Shown here: positions 53,119 through 62,063 of the stretch, piece by piece
Layout of the letters: the number at the start of each line of letters is the position of its first letter
How positions within the stretch are numbered: position 1 is the first letter of the stretch
DNA from: UBA7957 sp965222695
GTDB lineage: Bacteria > Pseudomonadota > Gammaproteobacteria > Granulosicoccales > Granulosicoccaceae
Assembly: GCA_965222695.1 (NCBI GenBank)
Contig: OZ244967.1
Location: 2,046,001-2,110,000, forward strand
Direction of reading: 5' to 3'
Length of the DNA stretch: 64,000 nt
The notes under the pieces: generated by a model
The model's input: the letters and a program-made list of their open reading frames with translations, nothing else
What the model was told of the DNA's origin: nothing
The model's database searches: none
Program-made: the position numbers and the translations under genes

Positions 53119-53952
53119 CTATCCAGGCTTGCGTTTGAGTAACACCCGCTGAGGATTGTATCCGATGGCCGCAGCTGAAAAAAACAACACAAAGCTGGCA
53201 AGCACAACCATCAGCGAAATACCATTGAACTGTCCGTACATGGAAAACCGAATGAATTCGATAACATGGGTAAAAGGATTAAAACGAGCCAGCTGATAGA
53301 TGATCTCAGCCCCCGATTCTTCCAACTTCCATAGAGGATACAGTGCACTGCTGAGGAAAAACATCGGAAAAATCACGAAATTCATTGTGCTGGCAAAGTT
53401 TTCCAATTGCTTGATATAGACGGAAAGTAACAGCCCTAAAGCACCCAAGGTGGCACCTCCCAGTATCAGGCCAGGTAACACGTTCAGCCAGCCGGAGGCA
53501 GGCAGATCTATTCCAAACAAGGAACAGATCAGTAAAAATGCATATGCCTGGACAACCGATAGAAACGTTCCCGCCAGCAGTTTGCATAACAGCAGATACC
53601 AACGCGGCAAAGGAGCTGTCAGCAGTAATCGCATTACGCCCATTTCCCGATCATAAACCATCGCCAGTGAACTTTGCATTCCATTAAACAGCAACACCAT
53701 ACCGAGTAAACCGGGAGCTATATACACCTGGTATTCAATATAGGTTTGATAGGGTGGGATAATCGATACGCCGAATACGTTTTGAAAACCGGCGGCAAAC
53801 ACCAGTAACCATAAAGCGGGGCGGACCAGTGCGGAAAACAATCGGCCTTTTTGTTGCCAGAATTTGATCAACTCGCGGCTACTGAGCGCTCTCAAGGCCA
53901 TTAGCGCATGCCTGAGCCCGTGGGCGCGTGCAGTCTGAGGCATTTCACTCAT
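53119..53952 (-). CDS. ABC-2 type transporter permease, PQQ-alcohol-oxidation-associated type
   Basis: A 277-residue permease with six membrane segments and the ABC-2 pattern (MQSSLAMVYDREMGVMRLLLTAPLPR, then FPMFFLSSALYPLWKLEE). It overlaps the ATPase gene end by eight bases. Permeases of this form with a partner ATPase are known next to PQQ-dependent alcohol dehydrogenase genes. Here pqqBCD is about 3.6 kb away and divergent. The substrate is unknown. Confidence 0.82.
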   Translation of the reverse strand: MSEMPQTARAHGLRHALMALRALSSRELIKFWQQKGRLFSALVRPALWLLVFAAGFQNVFGVSIIPPYQTYIEYQVYIAPGLLGMVLLFNGMQSSLAMVYDREMGVMRLLLTAPLPRWYLLLCKLLAGTFLSVVQAYAFLLICSLFGIDLPASGWLNVLPGLILGGATLGALGLLLSVYIKQLENFASTMNFVIFPMFFLSSALYPLWKLEESGAEIIYQLARFNPFTHVIEFIRFSMYGQFNGISLMVVLASFVLFFSAAAIGYNPQRVLLKRKPG

Positions 53953-54694
53953 TCTCCGCCGCCCGTGATTGTTCGGTCAAGGAAAGAAATGCGCTTAACA
54001 GATCCGACTGTCTGCTGCGATGGACGATTTCATCCGGTGTTCCGGCTTGTAATACTCTCCCGCGGTGCAGAATGTAAACGCTGTCGGCATCGACCGCCTC
54101 ATCCACCAGATGCGTTGCCCATAAAACGGCAAGGTCCTGCTCTTTGCAAAGCGATTTGACATTTTGCACCAGCTTTTGCCTGGAGGCCGGATCGAGTCCT
54201 ACCGTGGCCTCATCCATCAAGAGTATCGAAGGTTTATGCAACAGGGAACGGACCAGTTCCACCTTGCGCCGGTTGCCTCCGCTCAAGGACCGGCAAGGGG
54301 ATTGTAAATTTTCAATCAGGCCTTCCCGGCGCAGACTGTCCTGGATGATCCCGCGCGCATTGTGGATTCCGTGCAAATCGCAATGAAATTTCAAATTTCT
54401 GTACACGCTCAAATCCAGATCCAAGGTCAACTGCTGAAAAACTATACCCAGTTTCGCCAAGGCATCGATGGCGCTGGAGGCAAGATTCTCTCCGTCAATA
54501 ACAATTTCACCGTCATCGGCGACGAATAATCCGCTCAGCAGTTGGAACAGAGTTGACTTCCCCGCCCCGTTAGGGCCGAGCAGGGCCACAAATTCGCCCG
54601 CGCCGACCGACAGATCGACCTCATTCAGCGCGCAAAGCCTGCCGTAATATTTTTTTACCCTGCGCACATTCAAACGTTGTCTCGATTCAGTCAT
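53945..54694 (-). CDS. ABC transporter ATP-binding protein, exporter type
   Basis: A 249-residue ATPase. Walker A GPNGAGKST is near residue 39, signature LSGGNRRKVELVRSL near 137, Walker B LLMDEATVGLD near 160 (Ala in place of the usual Pro after Glu), and the His-loop WATHLVDEA. It overlaps both neighbours. This type pairs with the ABC-2 permease downstream, and similar pairs are described in PQQ-dependent alcohol dehydrogenase loci. Confidence 0.87.
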   Translation of the reverse strand: MTESRQRLNVRRVKKYYGRLCALNEVDLSVGAGEFVALLGPNGAGKSTLFQLLSGLFVADDGEIVIDGENLASSAIDALAKLGIVFQQLTLDLDLSVYRNLKFHCDLHGIHNARGIIQDSLRREGLIENLQSPCRSLSGGNRRKVELVRSLLHKPSILLMDEATVGLDPASRQKLVQNVKSLCKEQDLAVLWATHLVDEAVDADSVYILHRGRVLQAGTPDEIVHRSRQSDLLSAFLSLTEQSRAAENE

Positions 54695-55410
54695 AGGCGG
54701 CCACTTAAAATCTCCGGAAATTGTTCAAAGATACGGTTTTGATAATCCTGTATGATTTTACCCTGAATCTCTCGGGGACGCGGAAGGGTCAAGGTCGCGT
54801 CATGAATGATTCGCGCAGGCTTATCACTGAGAAAAATTAACCGATCCGCCATGCAAATGGCTTCCGGAAGACTGTGGGTAACAAATAATACCGTAGGCCG
54901 GTACAGCTGCCATAATACTTCAAGTCTGGCACGAAGACGATGAGCGGACGGGGCGTCCAGGGAAACAAAGGGTTCGTCCAGTAACAGAATATCCGGTTTC
55001 ACGATAAAAGCTCTGGCCAACGCGACCCTGCGCTGCATACCGCCGGAGAGCTGAGAAGGATACAACTCTCCGCTGCCCTCCAGACCCACGGAGTAGAGCA
55101 TTTCGTCAATGCCCCCCGACTCAGCATCGGCGCAGACAAGTGCGATATTTTCGCGCACATTCAGCCAGGGCATCAGCCTCGGTTCCTGGAAGATAAACCC
55201 TACACCGGCAGAATCATCGATATTACGTTTACCCTCGAATTGCAGATCCAATCCCGCGACGATATTGAGAATAGTACTTTTTCCGACTCCGGACGGGCCG
55301 ATCAGACAGCTAAAGGTGCCAGCCTGCAAATCCAGTTTCAGCCTTTCTATTACCGGATTGATCTGCCCGGCAAAACACTTTTGTTCAATATGTACGGATA
55401 CGGGTTTCAT
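54691..55410 (-). CDS. ABC transporter ATP-binding protein (SsuB/TauB type)
   Basis: A 239-residue ATPase of the nitrate/sulfonate/taurine importer family. Walker A GPSGVGKST is near residue 40, LSGGMQRRVALARAF is the signature, and LLLDEPFVSLDAPSAHRLR is Walker B with the usual D-loop. I start at the ATG at 55410, which overlaps the permease stop (ATGA); the upstream extension uses TTG. It works with the permease and binding protein encoded upstream. Confidence 0.9.
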   Translation of the reverse strand: MKPVSVHIEQKCFAGQINPVIERLKLDLQAGTFSCLIGPSGVGKSTILNIVAGLDLQFEGKRNIDDSAGVGFIFQEPRLMPWLNVRENIALVCADAESGGIDEMLYSVGLEGSGELYPSQLSGGMQRRVALARAFIVKPDILLLDEPFVSLDAPSAHRLRARLEVLWQLYRPTVLFVTHSLPEAICMADRLIFLSDKPARIIHDATLTLPRPREIQGKIIQDYQNRIFEQFPEILSGRL

Positions 55411-56153
55411 GCACGCCAACGACTGATGGACCGATCCAGGGGCTGAAGGAGCACAGCTTCGATCGCAAAGATCACCAGTGCAAATGCCAGGGTATAGGCC
55501 AGTATACTGGTGATATCGAAGAAATTGAAAAAGGTGCCGAGTTGGAATCCGACGCCGTTACTTCTTCCCAGCAGTTCCACGACCAGTACAATTTTCCAGA
55601 TCAGGGCAAGCCCGGATCGTGCGGAGGCGATCAGATAGGGATACAGCTGAGGCAATATGATATTCCTTAGCATTTTATAAGGCCCGATTTTATAGACCTG
55701 GCCGACCTGGATAAGGCCGGAGTCCAAGGCGCGGGCACCTTCCCGCACGGTAACTGCAACCGTGGGAATCTTATTGACTGCCACTGCGGTGACCGCCGCC
55801 AGTTCGGTGAGTCCGAGCCAGATATAGCAAAGAATGATGGTGACCAGGGCGGGAATGTTCAGTGCCAGCACCAGCAACCCGTCCAGGGCAGCGTTAACGG
55901 ACTCTCCCCGGCCCATCACCAAACCGAAAATACTGCCGACAAGCAGGGCGATCACGAATGCGAAAAAGACGCGTCTCAGGGTCATGCTCAGATGAAAAAG
56001 CAATTCTCCGTCGAGCGTATGATCGATCAGGCTGTCTATGACCGCTACAGGGGTGGGTAGAACGTCAGACTGACTGAGCACAGAAGCCAGGTGCCAGAAG
56101 ATCACAAAAATCAGCAGAGAAATCGGCCTTAACCAATGATTCGCCAGCTTCAT
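55407..56153 (-). CDS. ABC transporter permease (SsuC/TauC type)
   Basis: A 248-residue permease with six membrane segments. The EAA-like loop is VGQVYKIGPYKMLRNIILPQLYPYLIAS. The N-terminal FWHLASVLSQSDVLPTPVAVIDSL is typical for the SsuC family. It lies 48 bases after the binding-protein gene and is coupled to the ATPase. Confidence 0.9.
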   Translation of the reverse strand: MKLANHWLRPISLLIFVIFWHLASVLSQSDVLPTPVAVIDSLIDHTLDGELLFHLSMTLRRVFFAFVIALLVGSIFGLVMGRGESVNAALDGLLVLALNIPALVTIILCYIWLGLTELAAVTAVAVNKIPTVAVTVREGARALDSGLIQVGQVYKIGPYKMLRNIILPQLYPYLIASARSGLALIWKIVLVVELLGRSNGVGFQLGTFFNFFDITSILAYTLAFALVIFAIEAVLLQPLDRSISRWRA

Positions 56154-56201
56154 GGGCCTGTTTGGTTCTTCCGGAATGCAGTCATGTATATCCGGTAATT
56201 G

Positions 56202-57194
56202 TCACGGGCTGATTGAAAATTCCTGCCAGAAAGTGCCCGTATCCAATTGCATACTGTCACCGACCAGCTTTTTCCCTCCTGTTTGTGCCAGGAGCCGGTA
56301 GATTTTCGCCGCGCCTGCAATTTCCTCTTCACCGAAACGATCCGGGATTCCGGCTCTAAAAGTATCGCGCACGCTGATCAGTTCCTTTTCGTTTTTGGGT
56401 TTCACCAGGCTGCTGAGCCGCTTCCATTCAGTATCTGACTCCTTTAACAGACTCTTTGCATCATAGGACGCTTTCAGCACGGCGCTTACCAGGTGTCGGT
56501 TTTTCTCGCCCCATACACCATCATAAACCCAGCCCAACAAAGGCATGGACGTGTCGACGCCAAACTCCGGGAGTATTTCCGGCACCGACGGCATAGGCTG
56601 CATACCCGCCGCTTTCAGTTGAGCGCCGAACTTCCAAAACGTAATCGCCGCATCCAACTCGCCCTTTAGCATTAACTTGTTGAGCAACGGGGGAGCTGCG
56701 AATTTAGCGTCGACCTCATCGGCGAGATCAAACCCGTGCTGCTTTTGCACATAAGCCCGGTATAACAGCCAGCTCTTATCGACGGGCCCGCCGGCGATGC
56801 CGAGCTTCTTGCCTTTTAAATCGGCGAGAGACCGGATTCCACTGTCCGGATTCACCACAAGTCCACCCACAGCATTCGAATAGGGAAAAAACACATAGCT
56901 TTTTCCACCCGCCCTTTGCCGCGACACCCAGATCCAGTCGCTTACAATCATATCCACTTCACCACCCTGCAAAGCGATACTGGTGGCGTTTTTATTACCC
57001 AGTTTCACCGGAATAATTCTCACACCCTGTGCCTCATCCAGTTTATGCTCGCGGATAACATCCAGTTCCCAATTCACCGTACCGAACTGGAGCACGCCGA
57101 TTTTTATTTCCGGCAGTGACTCGGCATTGAGGGACTGGATGATAAACAGGCACGGAAAAGCAAGGGCGATCAGCCTGGAAATTTGTTTCATCAT
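56202..57194 (-). CDS. ABC transporter substrate-binding protein (SsuA/NrtA-like)
   Basis: A 330-residue periplasmic protein. I start at the ATG at 57194 with GAGGAA upstream; the product opens with a signal peptide (KQISRLIALAFPCLFIIQSLNA). The NMT1/SsuA-like pattern follows: IKIGVLQFGTVNWELDVIREHKL, GEVDMIVSDWIWVSRQRA and LKGKKLGIAGGPVDKSWL. Ligands for such proteins include sulfonates and aromatic or alcohol-related compounds. Divergence from pqqB and the PQQ-type exporter genes in the same operon point to a role in PQQ-dependent oxidation, possibly of an alcohol or its cofactors. The ligand is not known. Confidence 0.87.
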   Translation of the reverse strand: MMKQISRLIALAFPCLFIIQSLNAESLPEIKIGVLQFGTVNWELDVIREHKLDEAQGVRIIPVKLGNKNATSIALQGGEVDMIVSDWIWVSRQRAGGKSYVFFPYSNAVGGLVVNPDSGIRSLADLKGKKLGIAGGPVDKSWLLYRAYVQKQHGFDLADEVDAKFAAPPLLNKLMLKGELDAAITFWKFGAQLKAAGMQPMPSVPEILPEFGVDTSMPLLGWVYDGVWGEKNRHLVSAVLKASYDAKSLLKESDTEWKRLSSLVKPKNEKELISVRDTFRAGIPDRFGEEEIAGAAKIYRLLAQTGGKKLVGDSMQLDTGTFWQEFSISP

Positions 57195-57609
57195 AGTTTC
57201 CTCATGTCTCTTTTCTTTCAAGTGTATTGCGTCCAATCGTGACTAAATTCCTTCGATGCCGCAAGCCGGGAAAAGAAATTTGTCCCGCACAAAGACAGGA
57301 ATTTTTCCTGCACACGGTTGGCGGATGCCATCACTTTTTCAACTGATTAATAGCGTCCATGCCTATGGATCAAGATACTTAAGGCGAAGTACCGATAAAT
57401 ATCACCTTTTTGGACTAGCCTGTTTTACGACCAAGGAAGGAGAAAGCCCTATTGTAATCATCGAAAGCCTGCCTCTAGACTGTTGTGCCTATAAAGAAAT
57501 GCTCACTGATTTTTATCGTCCGAGCTTTTTCGCCTCTTTATTGAAAGAGCAAAACCGGCGGTTGATACAGTGCAATACCGCGAAATAAGTTTATACAGTC
57601 GGGTGCCCT
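57195..57609. other. Divergent intergenic region with a doubtful reading frame
   Basis: About 415 bases between the binding-protein gene and pqqB. A plus-strand frame at 57256-57588 codes for up to 110 residues (86 from the ATG at 57328, ending QCNTAK) and lies 21 bases before pqqB. It has no good ribosome-binding site, matches no family I know and has no Glu-x3-Tyr, so it is not pqqA. It may be a degenerate gene. The promoters of both divergent operons should be here. Confidence 0.4.
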
Positions 57610-58530
57610 ATGCAAATACAAGTGCTTGGATCTGCCGCTGGCGGAGGGTTCCCCCAGTGGAACTGCAACTGCCACAATTGCACAGGCATGAGGGAGGGCA
57701 CATTAAATGCCTCGGCGAGAACTCAATCCTCCATCACCATCAGCACAAACGGTGTAGAGTGGGTATTGTTTAATGCCTCTCCGGATATACTTAAACAGAT
57801 CGACGCTTTTCCGCCTCTTCAGCCAGCGAGAAAAATTCGTGATACCGGCATAGCCGCCATTGTGTTAATGGACAGCCAGATCGATCATACGACCGGACTG
57901 TTGATGTTGCGCGAAGGATGTCCGCACGAAGTCTGGTGTACCGATATGGTTTATCAGGATTTATCCAGCGGATTCCCGTTGTTCAACATGCTGGAACATT
58001 GGAATGGCGGACTACAGCGCAAAAAAATCAGCATCGACCCCGCAGATAATACCTTCACCATTGAAAGGATAGAAGGCTTGACGTTTTCCGCTGTGCCCTT
58101 AAGCAGCAGCGCACCGCCCTATTCTCCGCATCGGAATAATCCGCATCCGGGGGATAACATCGGCATCTACGTTACCGATAACCAAAGCGGTAAATCGCTT
58201 TTTTATGCGCCGGGCCTGGGCCAGATCGAAGAACATCTCAGCCCGCTGATGGCATCGGCCGATTGTCTGCTGGTGGACGGAACAATCTGGCGGGATGATG
58301 AACTGCTGCTTAGCGGCGTAGGTGACAAGCTTGGCGTTACCATGGGGCATCTGGCCCAATCCGGTGAAGGCGGAATGATTGAGTACCTGGATTCACTGAA
58401 CAAACCGCGCAAAATTCTGATTCATATCAATAATACAAATCCTATACTGGATGAGGATTCCGCCGAACGGGCGGAACTGCGACGTCACAGTATCGAAGTC
58501 GCCTGGGACGGCATGAGTATCGAGCTTTAG
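57610..58530 (+). CDS. pqqB: PqqB, PQQ biosynthesis MBL-fold hydroxylase
   Basis: A 306-residue protein with the PqqB start MQIQVLGSAAGGGFPQWNCNC followed by HNC (structural CxCxxC zinc site) and the metallo-beta-lactamase core with DSQIDHTTGL. C-terminal MGHLAQSGEGGMIEYL is conserved. PqqB hydroxylates the tyrosine of the cross-linked PqqA-derived intermediate. It is the first clear gene of the pqqBCD operon. Confidence 0.96.
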   Translation: MQIQVLGSAAGGGFPQWNCNCHNCTGMREGTLNASARTQSSITISTNGVEWVLFNASPDILKQIDAFPPLQPARKIRDTGIAAIVLMDSQIDHTTGLLMLREGCPHEVWCTDMVYQDLSSGFPLFNMLEHWNGGLQRKKISIDPADNTFTIERIEGLTFSAVPLSSSAPPYSPHRNNPHPGDNIGIYVTDNQSGKSLFYAPGLGQIEEHLSPLMASADCLLVDGTIWRDDELLLSGVGDKLGVTMGHLAQSGEGGMIEYLDSLNKPRKILIHINNTNPILDEDSAERAELRRHSIEVAWDGMSIEL

Positions 58531-58540
58531 GGGAGCTGTC

Positions 58541-59302
58541 ATGATCGAACAAACAAAAAGAGCTCTATCACGTGAAGAGTTTGAGATGGCATTGCGCGCC
58601 AAAGGCAGGTTCTATCATATACACCACCCTTATCACCGGGCGATGTATGAGGGCCGTTGCACTGCCGCGCAAATCAGAGGCTGGGTGGCAAACCGGTATT
58701 ATTATCAAATCAATATTCCGCTGAAAGACGCGGCCATTATGGCAAACTGTCCCGATCCGGATATCAGGAGGCACTGGGTTCAGCGTATCCTCGATCACGA
58801 TGGTTTTGAAGATGCCGAAGGTGGAATAAAAGCCTGGCTGGCGTTGGCCGAAGCGGTAGGCCTGAGCAGAGAAGAGGTCGAATCACAGCAATATGTACTG
58901 CCAGGCGTACGGTTCGCAGTGGACGCTTATGTCAATTTTGCCCGACGAGCCAGCTGGCAGGAGGCCGCCAGTTCCTCGCTGACGGAGCTATTCGCACCCG
59001 AGATACATCAATCGCGGCTTGACAGCTGGCCGCAACACTATCCGTGGATAAAGGAAAAAGGATACAGTTATTTTCGAAAAAGGCTTTCCGAAGCCAGGCG
59101 CGATGTAGAGCACGGTCTGCAGATCACCCTTGATTATTATAAGAGCCGGCAGCAGCAGGAACGCATGCTGCAAATTCTGCAGTTTAAACTGGATATACTC
59201 TGGAGCATGCTGGATGCTATGTCCATGGCATACGAACTCAATCGACCTCCTTATCACACCGTGACCGATCAAGCGGTCTTTCATCACGGTATTCCATTAT
59301 GA
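58541..59302 (+). CDS. pqqC: PqqC, pyrroloquinoline-quinone synthase
   Basis: A 253-residue heme-oxygenase-fold enzyme that carries out the final ring closure and eight-electron oxidation to PQQ. The pattern FYHIHHPYHRAMYEGRCT, NRYYYQINIPLKDAAIMANC and YKSRQQQERMLQILQFKLDI is PqqC throughout. GGGGAGCTGTC gives a strong ribosome-binding site. It is 10 bases after pqqB and overlaps pqqD by four bases. Confidence 0.97.
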   Translation: MIEQTKRALSREEFEMALRAKGRFYHIHHPYHRAMYEGRCTAAQIRGWVANRYYYQINIPLKDAAIMANCPDPDIRRHWVQRILDHDGFEDAEGGIKAWLALAEAVGLSREEVESQQYVLPGVRFAVDAYVNFARRASWQEAASSSLTELFAPEIHQSRLDSWPQHYPWIKEKGYSYFRKRLSEARRDVEHGLQITLDYYKSRQQQERMLQILQFKLDILWSMLDAMSMAYELNRPPYHTVTDQAVFHHGIPL

Positions 59303-59574
59303 CCGGACAATCCGATGTTCCCAGCATCAATCCACTGTACCGGTTTCAGTTCGAGAAGGCCCAGGATTGCTACGTATTGCTCTACCCGGAGGGAATGATA
59401 AAGCTCAATGGCAGTGCCGGGGAGATCATGTCCATGATAGACGGACGGCGTAGTGTGGAATCGATCATCACTGCACTGAAAGAAAAATTTCCCGATGCCA
59501 AGGGCATAGAGCAGGATATAATCGAGTTTCTGGAGGACGCGCGTCACCGTCGTTGGTTGCAGTTTGACTCCTGA
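59299..59574 (+). CDS. pqqD: PqqD, PqqA-binding chaperone
   Basis: A 91-residue RiPP recognition protein. It has the PqqD pattern YRFQFEKAQDCYVLLYPEGMIKLN then SAGEIMSMIDGRRSVESII. PqqD presents the PqqA peptide to the radical SAM enzyme PqqE. Both pqqA and pqqE are missing from the window, so this PqqD must act with proteins encoded elsewhere. It is coupled to pqqC (ATGA) and overlaps the peptidase gene by 11 bases. Confidence 0.95.
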   Translation: MTGQSDVPSINPLYRFQFEKAQDCYVLLYPEGMIKLNGSAGEIMSMIDGRRSVESIITALKEKFPDAKGIEQDIIEFLEDARHRRWLQFDS

Positions 59575-61447
59575 TTCCCGGCGGACAGACCATGGCTTTT
59601 GGCCCTCGGGCATCAGCGCGGCCGATGCAGCCGCCGCCAATGTCGAGTATGACCAGCTTCAGGTGAATGAACACGGCGTATTTTGGCGCGAACTCGATCC
59701 GGTTTCGGGATTCTACGGCATAGTCAAATACAAGCAGGGTAAAACCATCAAAATAACCGATAACTCCTGCAACGTGCGTAACAGCGTCCACGGATACGGT
59801 GGTGGTGATTGGTGTTTATGGGGAGATGTTCTGTATTTTGTCCAGGACTCGGACCAACAAATCTATAAATTGCCCGCCGACGGTGCGGAAACGGCGATCC
59901 GGCTTACCAATAATCCGCAATTTAAATTCGCCGATTTATACCCCGATCCCACGTTTAGGCGCCTGTTATGTATCACGGAAAAGTGCAACGAATCCGGTGA
60001 TGCCATCGATGATCTATCGGCCGTGGATATTACAAGCGGCCAGATTCAGCTTCTCTGTTCCGGGCAGGATTTTTACAGCTCCCCCGCCATCTCGGCAGAC
60101 GGAACGAGGCTTGTGTGGATAGCCTGGAACCATCCTCACATGCCGTGGTATTCCAATCAACTTTATGTCGCTGAACTGGACCAATACGGACAAATCACCA
60201 AAAGCCGGGAAATAGACGCATCCTGGCCGGAACCCCAATCCTTTTCCCAGCCGCGATTTACCGCCGGCGGAGAATTGTATTTCGTTACGGACAAAAATAA
60301 CTGGTGGAATATTTACCGTGAGTCCGGCAATGATCAGATTGAGTGCGTCCTGCCCCTGAATGCCGAGTTCGCCGTTGCCCAGTGGCAATTTGCACAATCA
60401 TTCTGGGATTTCGCCGCATCCGGCAGCATTGCCTGCAGCTACCTTAAGCATGCGTCAGGAAAATTGGGGCTTATCGATTTACAGGGCAGCTTAAATACCT
60501 TTAGTCTGCCGTTTTGCCAATTTCGATTTATCCGTTTCTTTCGAAAAACTATCTATGCAATTGCGTATTCCAACGACCAAAACCCGGCAGTCATCCAGTT
60601 TAATCCCGAATCGCGTAAATTGAAAATCCTTCACCGGCAATCAACAGGCTTTTCAACGCAGGATATCTCTGTTGCCAGACACTATCGATTTCCTACCGAA
60701 AATGACCAATTCGCATATGGTTTTTACTATTCGCCGGTAAACAGCCGGATTAAAATGGACAATGAACACAAGCCACCTCTTATCATGTTTACGCATGGCG
60801 GTCCCACCTCAAGCACCTATCCGGTTTTTAACACTAAAATACAATACTGGACACAGCGCGGTTTTGCAGTAATGGATGTTAACTACCGCGGAAGCACCGG
60901 TTATGGACGTCTGTATCGTAATAGTCTGGCTGGTAACTGGGGTAAAACCGATGTGGAGGATTGCCAGGCGGCAATCGGGTTTTTGGCTGCCAACGGATTG
61001 GTGGATCCGAATAGAGTGTTTATCCGGGGTAGCTCGGCGGGTGGCTACACCGCTTTGTGTTCGCTGTTCTCAAGCGATCTGTATTTGGGAGGTGTCAGCC
61101 TCTATGGTATCAGCGACCCTCTGGCGCTTATCGATCAGACCCATAAATTTGAAAGCCATTACCTGCAATGGTTGATCGGTGATCCCGAGTTGGAAAAAAG
61201 ACGTTATTATCGCAGATCACCAATCCATCAGATCGAGAAAATTTCCTGTCCGGTCATATTCTTTCAAGGCGCAAAAGATAAAGTCGTTGTACCGGAACAA
61301 ACTGAAAAAATGGTCTCACGACTGCGCAATGCAGGATTCGAGGTCAAGTTTTTCCTGTTCAAAGATGAATCGCACGGGTTCCGCGCCGTCGCAAGCAATA
61401 AGCGTGTATTAGAAGAGGAGTTGTTATTTTACCGGGCATTGCTGTAA
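59564..61447 (+). CDS. Prolyl oligopeptidase family serine peptidase (S9), pqq-operon type
   Basis: A 627-residue protein: N-terminal beta-propeller (about 15-380) and C-terminal alpha/beta hydrolase. The catalytic triad is visible: Ser in GSSAGGYTALCS, Asp in QGAKDKVVV and His in DESHGFRAV. The start is a TTG inside the end of pqqD; no ATG or GTG is available upstream in frame. An N-terminal HGFWPSGISAADAAAA is typical for the family. Related peptidases occur in pqq clusters of Pseudomonas (PqqH). It may help trim the PqqA product, which is not proven. Confidence 0.88.
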   Translation: MTPDSRRTDHGFWPSGISAADAAAANVEYDQLQVNEHGVFWRELDPVSGFYGIVKYKQGKTIKITDNSCNVRNSVHGYGGGDWCLWGDVLYFVQDSDQQIYKLPADGAETAIRLTNNPQFKFADLYPDPTFRRLLCITEKCNESGDAIDDLSAVDITSGQIQLLCSGQDFYSSPAISADGTRLVWIAWNHPHMPWYSNQLYVAELDQYGQITKSREIDASWPEPQSFSQPRFTAGGELYFVTDKNNWWNIYRESGNDQIECVLPLNAEFAVAQWQFAQSFWDFAASGSIACSYLKHASGKLGLIDLQGSLNTFSLPFCQFRFIRFFRKTIYAIAYSNDQNPAVIQFNPESRKLKILHRQSTGFSTQDISVARHYRFPTENDQFAYGFYYSPVNSRIKMDNEHKPPLIMFTHGGPTSSTYPVFNTKIQYWTQRGFAVMDVNYRGSTGYGRLYRNSLAGNWGKTDVEDCQAAIGFLAANGLVDPNRVFIRGSSAGGYTALCSLFSSDLYLGGVSLYGISDPLALIDQTHKFESHYLQWLIGDPELEKRRYYRRSPIHQIEKISCPVIFFQGAKDKVVVPEQTEKMVSRLRNAGFEVKFFLFKDESHGFRAVASNKRVLEEELLFYRALL

Positions 61448-61620
61448 ACGCTGCTCCCTAAATCCTGTCATCACCCTGTCTGTTCCACACGGGCTGATGT
61501 TCCTGAATTCCGCGTTGAACATTTAGAAGTTGCTTTTTTTGCTGCGGTGTAGCATAATCCACTGCATAATAACAACACATTCAAGGACGGAGGTCCCGGA
61601 TTCCAAACTGAGGCAGATTC

Positions 61621-61803
61621 ATGTTAATACTGAAACGCCGAGTTGGCGATAAAGTCGATATTAATCATGAAGTTAAAATCACAGTGCTGGATGTGTGCGA
61701 CGACATGGTTACGCTGGGTTTCACTAACCCTGTGGAAAACGGCGAGCTGACCCTGTCAATGCAGACAAGAAAGCACGGGAATCCTGCAGAGTATCAAATT
61801 TGA
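61621..61803 (+). CDS. CsrA-like protein with an unusual RNA-binding face
   Basis: A 60-residue protein starting MLILKRRVGDKVDINHEVKI, which matches CsrA in strands 1-2 including Leu4, Arg6 and Arg7. The second half departs: where E. coli CsrA has NAPKEVSVHREEIY, this reads NPVENGELTLSMQ, so Val42 and Arg44 (needed for RNA contact in CsrA) are absent. It may be a paralogue with changed RNA specificity or a regulator of CsrA. TGAGG lies eight bases before the ATG. A terminator follows 47 bases after the stop. Confidence 0.85.
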   Translation: MLILKRRVGDKVDINHEVKITVLDVCDDMVTLGFTNPVENGELTLSMQTRKHGNPAEYQI

Positions 61804-61849
61804 ACTAACTCATAAGCCCACACACCTTTTTACTCTTTGAGAGAGTTCA

Positions 61850-61880
61850 CCGGGGTTAGGTTGATCCGACCCCGGATTTT
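61850..61880 (+). terminator. Intrinsic terminator after the csrA-like gene
   Basis: CCGGGGT (61850-61856) and ACCCCGG (61869-61875) form a stem with a 12-base loop, followed by ATTTTG. It ends the monocistronic csrA-like transcript. Confidence 0.75.
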
Positions 61881-62063
61881 GTTTGGAGGCCGCTCCTGCA
61901 CACCTGTCTTTGCTCCTGCGAGCAATCTGACAATAAGTTACAAGCACCCAATTCTTTCGTACTAACTTCTTGATAATTCTAAATTACTCGCTCAAAGTAG
62001 ATTAATAATCTACTCGTCCCGCAAGTCTTATTTCATCATTTTTCCACCCCGGAGTGGACAGAC

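Noticed and set aside
57256..57588. Frame before pqqB considered as pqqA
   Set aside because: PqqA is a 20-40-residue peptide with Glu-x3-Tyr; this frame is much longer, lacks that motif and has no good ribosome-binding site.
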